DNA of 41,550 bases, taken from assembly GCA_016302585.1 (NCBI GenBank), contig JAEDNI010000012.1:1-41550 (forward strand), given 5' to 3'. A model generated the notes under the pieces. The model did not search any database. It was not told where the DNA came from and was given only the letters and a program-made list of their open reading frames with translations. Both the position numbers and the translations under genes were made by a program. Below, piece by piece: positions 40,148-41,550 of the stretch. This stretch comes from Paludibacteraceae bacterium (GTDB lineage Bacteria > Bacteroidota > Bacteroidia > Bacteroidales > Paludibacteraceae). Numbering within the stretch: the stretch's first letter is position 1; each line of letters starts with the position of its first letter.

Positions 40148-40175
40148 AAATCAAAAATCTAAAATCAAAAATCCT
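40148..40175. repeat. Heptamer array (aaatcaa family x4) between the HD gene and lpxD
   Basis: Units aaatcaa, aaatcta, aaatcaa, aaatcct. It abuts the lpxD ATG (40147-40145) and runs into the HD gene stop (40176-40174), so the whole spacer is repeat. Confidence 0.85.
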
Positions 40176-41418
40176 AAATGCGATACTTGAAAATGTATCG
40201 CTTAGTCGGTTTTCGTGTCAACGACTCGAGATCCAGTATCTCACTTGCCTCGGCGATATCGCGCACGCGTCCATCGGAGTATAAAATATCGATGGAATCG
40301 GCTTTTTCGCTATAGGTATTGCTGGTCGAGACATGTTCGGACCACATATACTGCGCCTCTTCTTCGGTGAGTCCTAAAGCTTTTGCGTACGTCTGGTTCA
40401 ACTCTTTCTTCTGCGCGTCGGTCAACGGAGCGTCTAACAGTTCGCCGCGGAACAACTGGCGGTTGATGAAACTCTTGCTCAACGCACTTAGCACTTTGTC
40501 TTCGCTCGATATCCATGCCTTGATAGCCGACAGCACATCGTTGTCGTCCAGCAGCGCATACTGCTCCAGCGCCTCGCTATGCACCCCAAAATCCGCAAAC
40601 GTCACGTTCTGATAGAGGAAATACCTCAGCGCCGGCGAACAAAATAACTCTCCACTCTCCACTCTCCACTCTCCACTCTCGCGCGCTAACTCTTTGGCAC
40701 GGCTGAGGATCTTTATCAAGTGCTGCTCCGCTGCCACACTCGTCTTATGCAGATAGACCTGCCAGTACATCAGTCGGCGGGCAACGAGGAATTTCTCCAC
40801 GCTGTAGATACCTTTTATCTGCACCACTAACTTATCATCGCGCACATCAAGCATCTTCAGCAGTCGTTCGCTGGCTACGCGGCCTTCCTGCACGCCCGTG
40901 AAGAAACTGTCGCGACAGAGGTAATCCATGCGATCGACGTCCAACTGACTCGAGATCAACTGATGCAGGAAATGCTTCGGGTACTCGTTCTTAAAGATAG
41001 CGATCGCCGTATCGAGTTGTCCGTGCAGATCCTCGTTGATACGTAGCATCATCAGCAGCGAGATATCCTCATGCGTCACTCCATCTACGATCGTATGTTC
41101 CAGCACATGCGAGAACGGACCATGACCGATGTCGTGCAGCAGAATAGCGATCATTGCCGCTGTCTCTTCCTGCTCCGTGATCTCCACATCTTTTAACCGT
41201 AGCGAACGTATCGCTTCCTGCATCAGGTGCATCGCACCTAAGGAATGACCGAACCTACTGTGAGTCGCACCCGGGTACACCAGATACGACAGACCTAACT
41301 GCCGAATACGGTTCAGACGCTGCACATACGGATGCTGCAGCACATCATAAATCAAGTCATTCGGTATCGATAAGAACCCGAAGACAGGGTCGTTGATTAT
41401 TTTTCGTTTATTGGCCAT
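40174..41418 (-). CDS. HD-domain phosphohydrolase (SAMHD1/dGTPase-like)
   Basis: 414-aa metal-dependent phosphohydrolase. It begins MANKRKIINDPVFGFL, a common start for this Bacteroidetes family upstream of lpxD. HD metal-site residues are visible: YPGATHSRFGHSLGAMHL (first His), LLHDIGHGPFSHVLEH (HD pair and further His), and SSQLDVDRMDYLCRDS (Asp). The pattern matches the SAMHD1/dGTPase group; whether dNTPs are the substrate is unproven. A heptamer array inserts the loop RESGEWRVESGEL near residue 250. It is the first gene of the lpx run and has a promoter about 85-117 bp upstream. Confidence 0.88.
   Translation of the reverse strand: MANKRKIINDPVFGFLSIPNDLIYDVLQHPYVQRLNRIRQLGLSYLVYPGATHSRFGHSLGAMHLMQEAIRSLRLKDVEITEQEETAAMIAILLHDIGHGPFSHVLEHTIVDGVTHEDISLLMMLRINEDLHGQLDTAIAIFKNEYPKHFLHQLISSQLDVDRMDYLCRDSFFTGVQEGRVASERLLKMLDVRDDKLVVQIKGIYSVEKFLVARRLMYWQVYLHKTSVAAEQHLIKILSRAKELARESGEWRVESGELFCSPALRYFLYQNVTFADFGVHSEALEQYALLDDNDVLSAIKAWISSEDKVLSALSKSFINRQLFRGELLDAPLTDAQKKELNQTYAKALGLTEEEAQYMWSEHVSTSNTYSEKADSIDILYSDGRVRDIAEASEILDLESLTRKPTKRYIFKYRI
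40647..40681. repeat. Heptamer array (actctcc x4 + actctcg) inside the HD gene
   Basis: Four perfect units and one variant lie in frame, giving RESGEWRVESGEL. It is the most uniform of the intragenic heptamer arrays. Confidence 0.95.
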
Positions 41419-41503
41419 GTATATACTCTATTGACGCATCAATCAACGCATCCATTGACGTACAAATCAACCGCGCACGCAAGCGCACGCTACAAATCGG
41501 CTA

Positions 41504-41535
41504 CAAAATTACAACAAAAATTGCACATATGCAAA
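41504..41535 (-). promoter_or_regulatory. Promoter of the HD-lpxD-lpxC-lpxA-glnS run
   Basis: Minus-strand TTTG (41535-41532) and TAATTTTG (41511-41504) are 20 nt apart; the -33 region reads TTTGCATATGTGCAA, again palindromic. The leader to the ATG at 41418 is about 80 nt and contains irregular repeats of aacgcatc and cgcacgc but no riboswitch I can recognise. Confidence 0.8.
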
Positions 41536-41550
41536 CATTCGGGTGTTTTT

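Noticed and set aside
41419..41503. Riboswitch or leader RNA in the leader of the HD-lpx operon
   Set aside because: Irregular repeats are present but I could not find a conserved aptamer core or a terminator/antiterminator pair.

Overview
The window is ordinary, gene-dense chromosome from a member of the Bacteroidota, most likely an uncultured Bacteroidales. Four things point there. Promoters have the Bacteroidota form (TTTG, about 20 nt, then TAnnTTTG). Shine-Dalgarno sequences are largely absent. A PorX-type REC+PglZ regulator of the type IX secretion system is present. Neighbourhoods are typical of the order: HD-lpxD-lpxC-lpxA, SurA/OstA-like/dnaG, a fused DHODB-like/GltD-like oxidoreductase, and rpsT next to tRNA-Glu. 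I see no prophage, IS element, CRISPR array or rRNA.

Layout. 1-1896 (+): 3' part of a YeiH-type exporter, a rhodanese lipoprotein and an unknown lipoprotein. 1977-9709 (+): SRPBCC protein, psd, deoC, NfnAB-like fusion, dacB, birA, rfbB. 9769-15339 (-): AraC regulator, rpsT, tRNA-Glu, then ClC channel, obg, adk and HU. 15545-16303 (+): rhomboid protease. 16324-18798 (-): EEP-family protein and porX. 18917-22064 (+): large secreted protein and adenosine deaminase. 22057-30346 (-): a seven-gene run with glycosyltransferase, radical SAM protein, dnaG, outer-membrane barrel, OstA-like protein, SurA-type isomerase and a PpiC-like lipoprotein. 30411-35269 (+): aroB, CCA/poly(A) nucleotidyltransferase, parE and a solitary HsdR_N-like nuclease domain. 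35237-41418 (-): a membrane-anchored unknown, glnS, lpxA, lpxC, lpxD and an HD phosphohydrolase. Envelope building (lipid A, peptidoglycan, phosphatidylethanolamine, outer-membrane protein folding) and information processing dominate.

The most striking feature is a dispersed set of short tandem arrays, nearly all with a 7-bp period but different unit sequences (tgaatac, ctttcaa, aattacc, actctcc, ctaaacc and others). At least thirteen heptamer arrays, one 8-bp array and one 11-bp array are visible. Many fill the spacers between operon genes, supplying the stop codon of one gene and sometimes the start of the next. Others lie in frame inside unrelated coding sequences, where they add low-complexity loops. 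Two unrelated proteins carry the same repeat-derived peptide PITNDQL. The longest array (ten units) lies between lpxC and lpxA, where other Bacteroidetes have a FabZ domain fused to LpxC; that domain is missing here. The pattern recalls the heptameric STRR repeats of cyanobacteria.

A second theme is promoter structure. Nine promoters have exactly 20 nt between TTTG and TAnnTTTG. Several share an extended upstream element close to TTTGCATATAT. At aroB this forms a near-palindrome that serves promoters in both directions.
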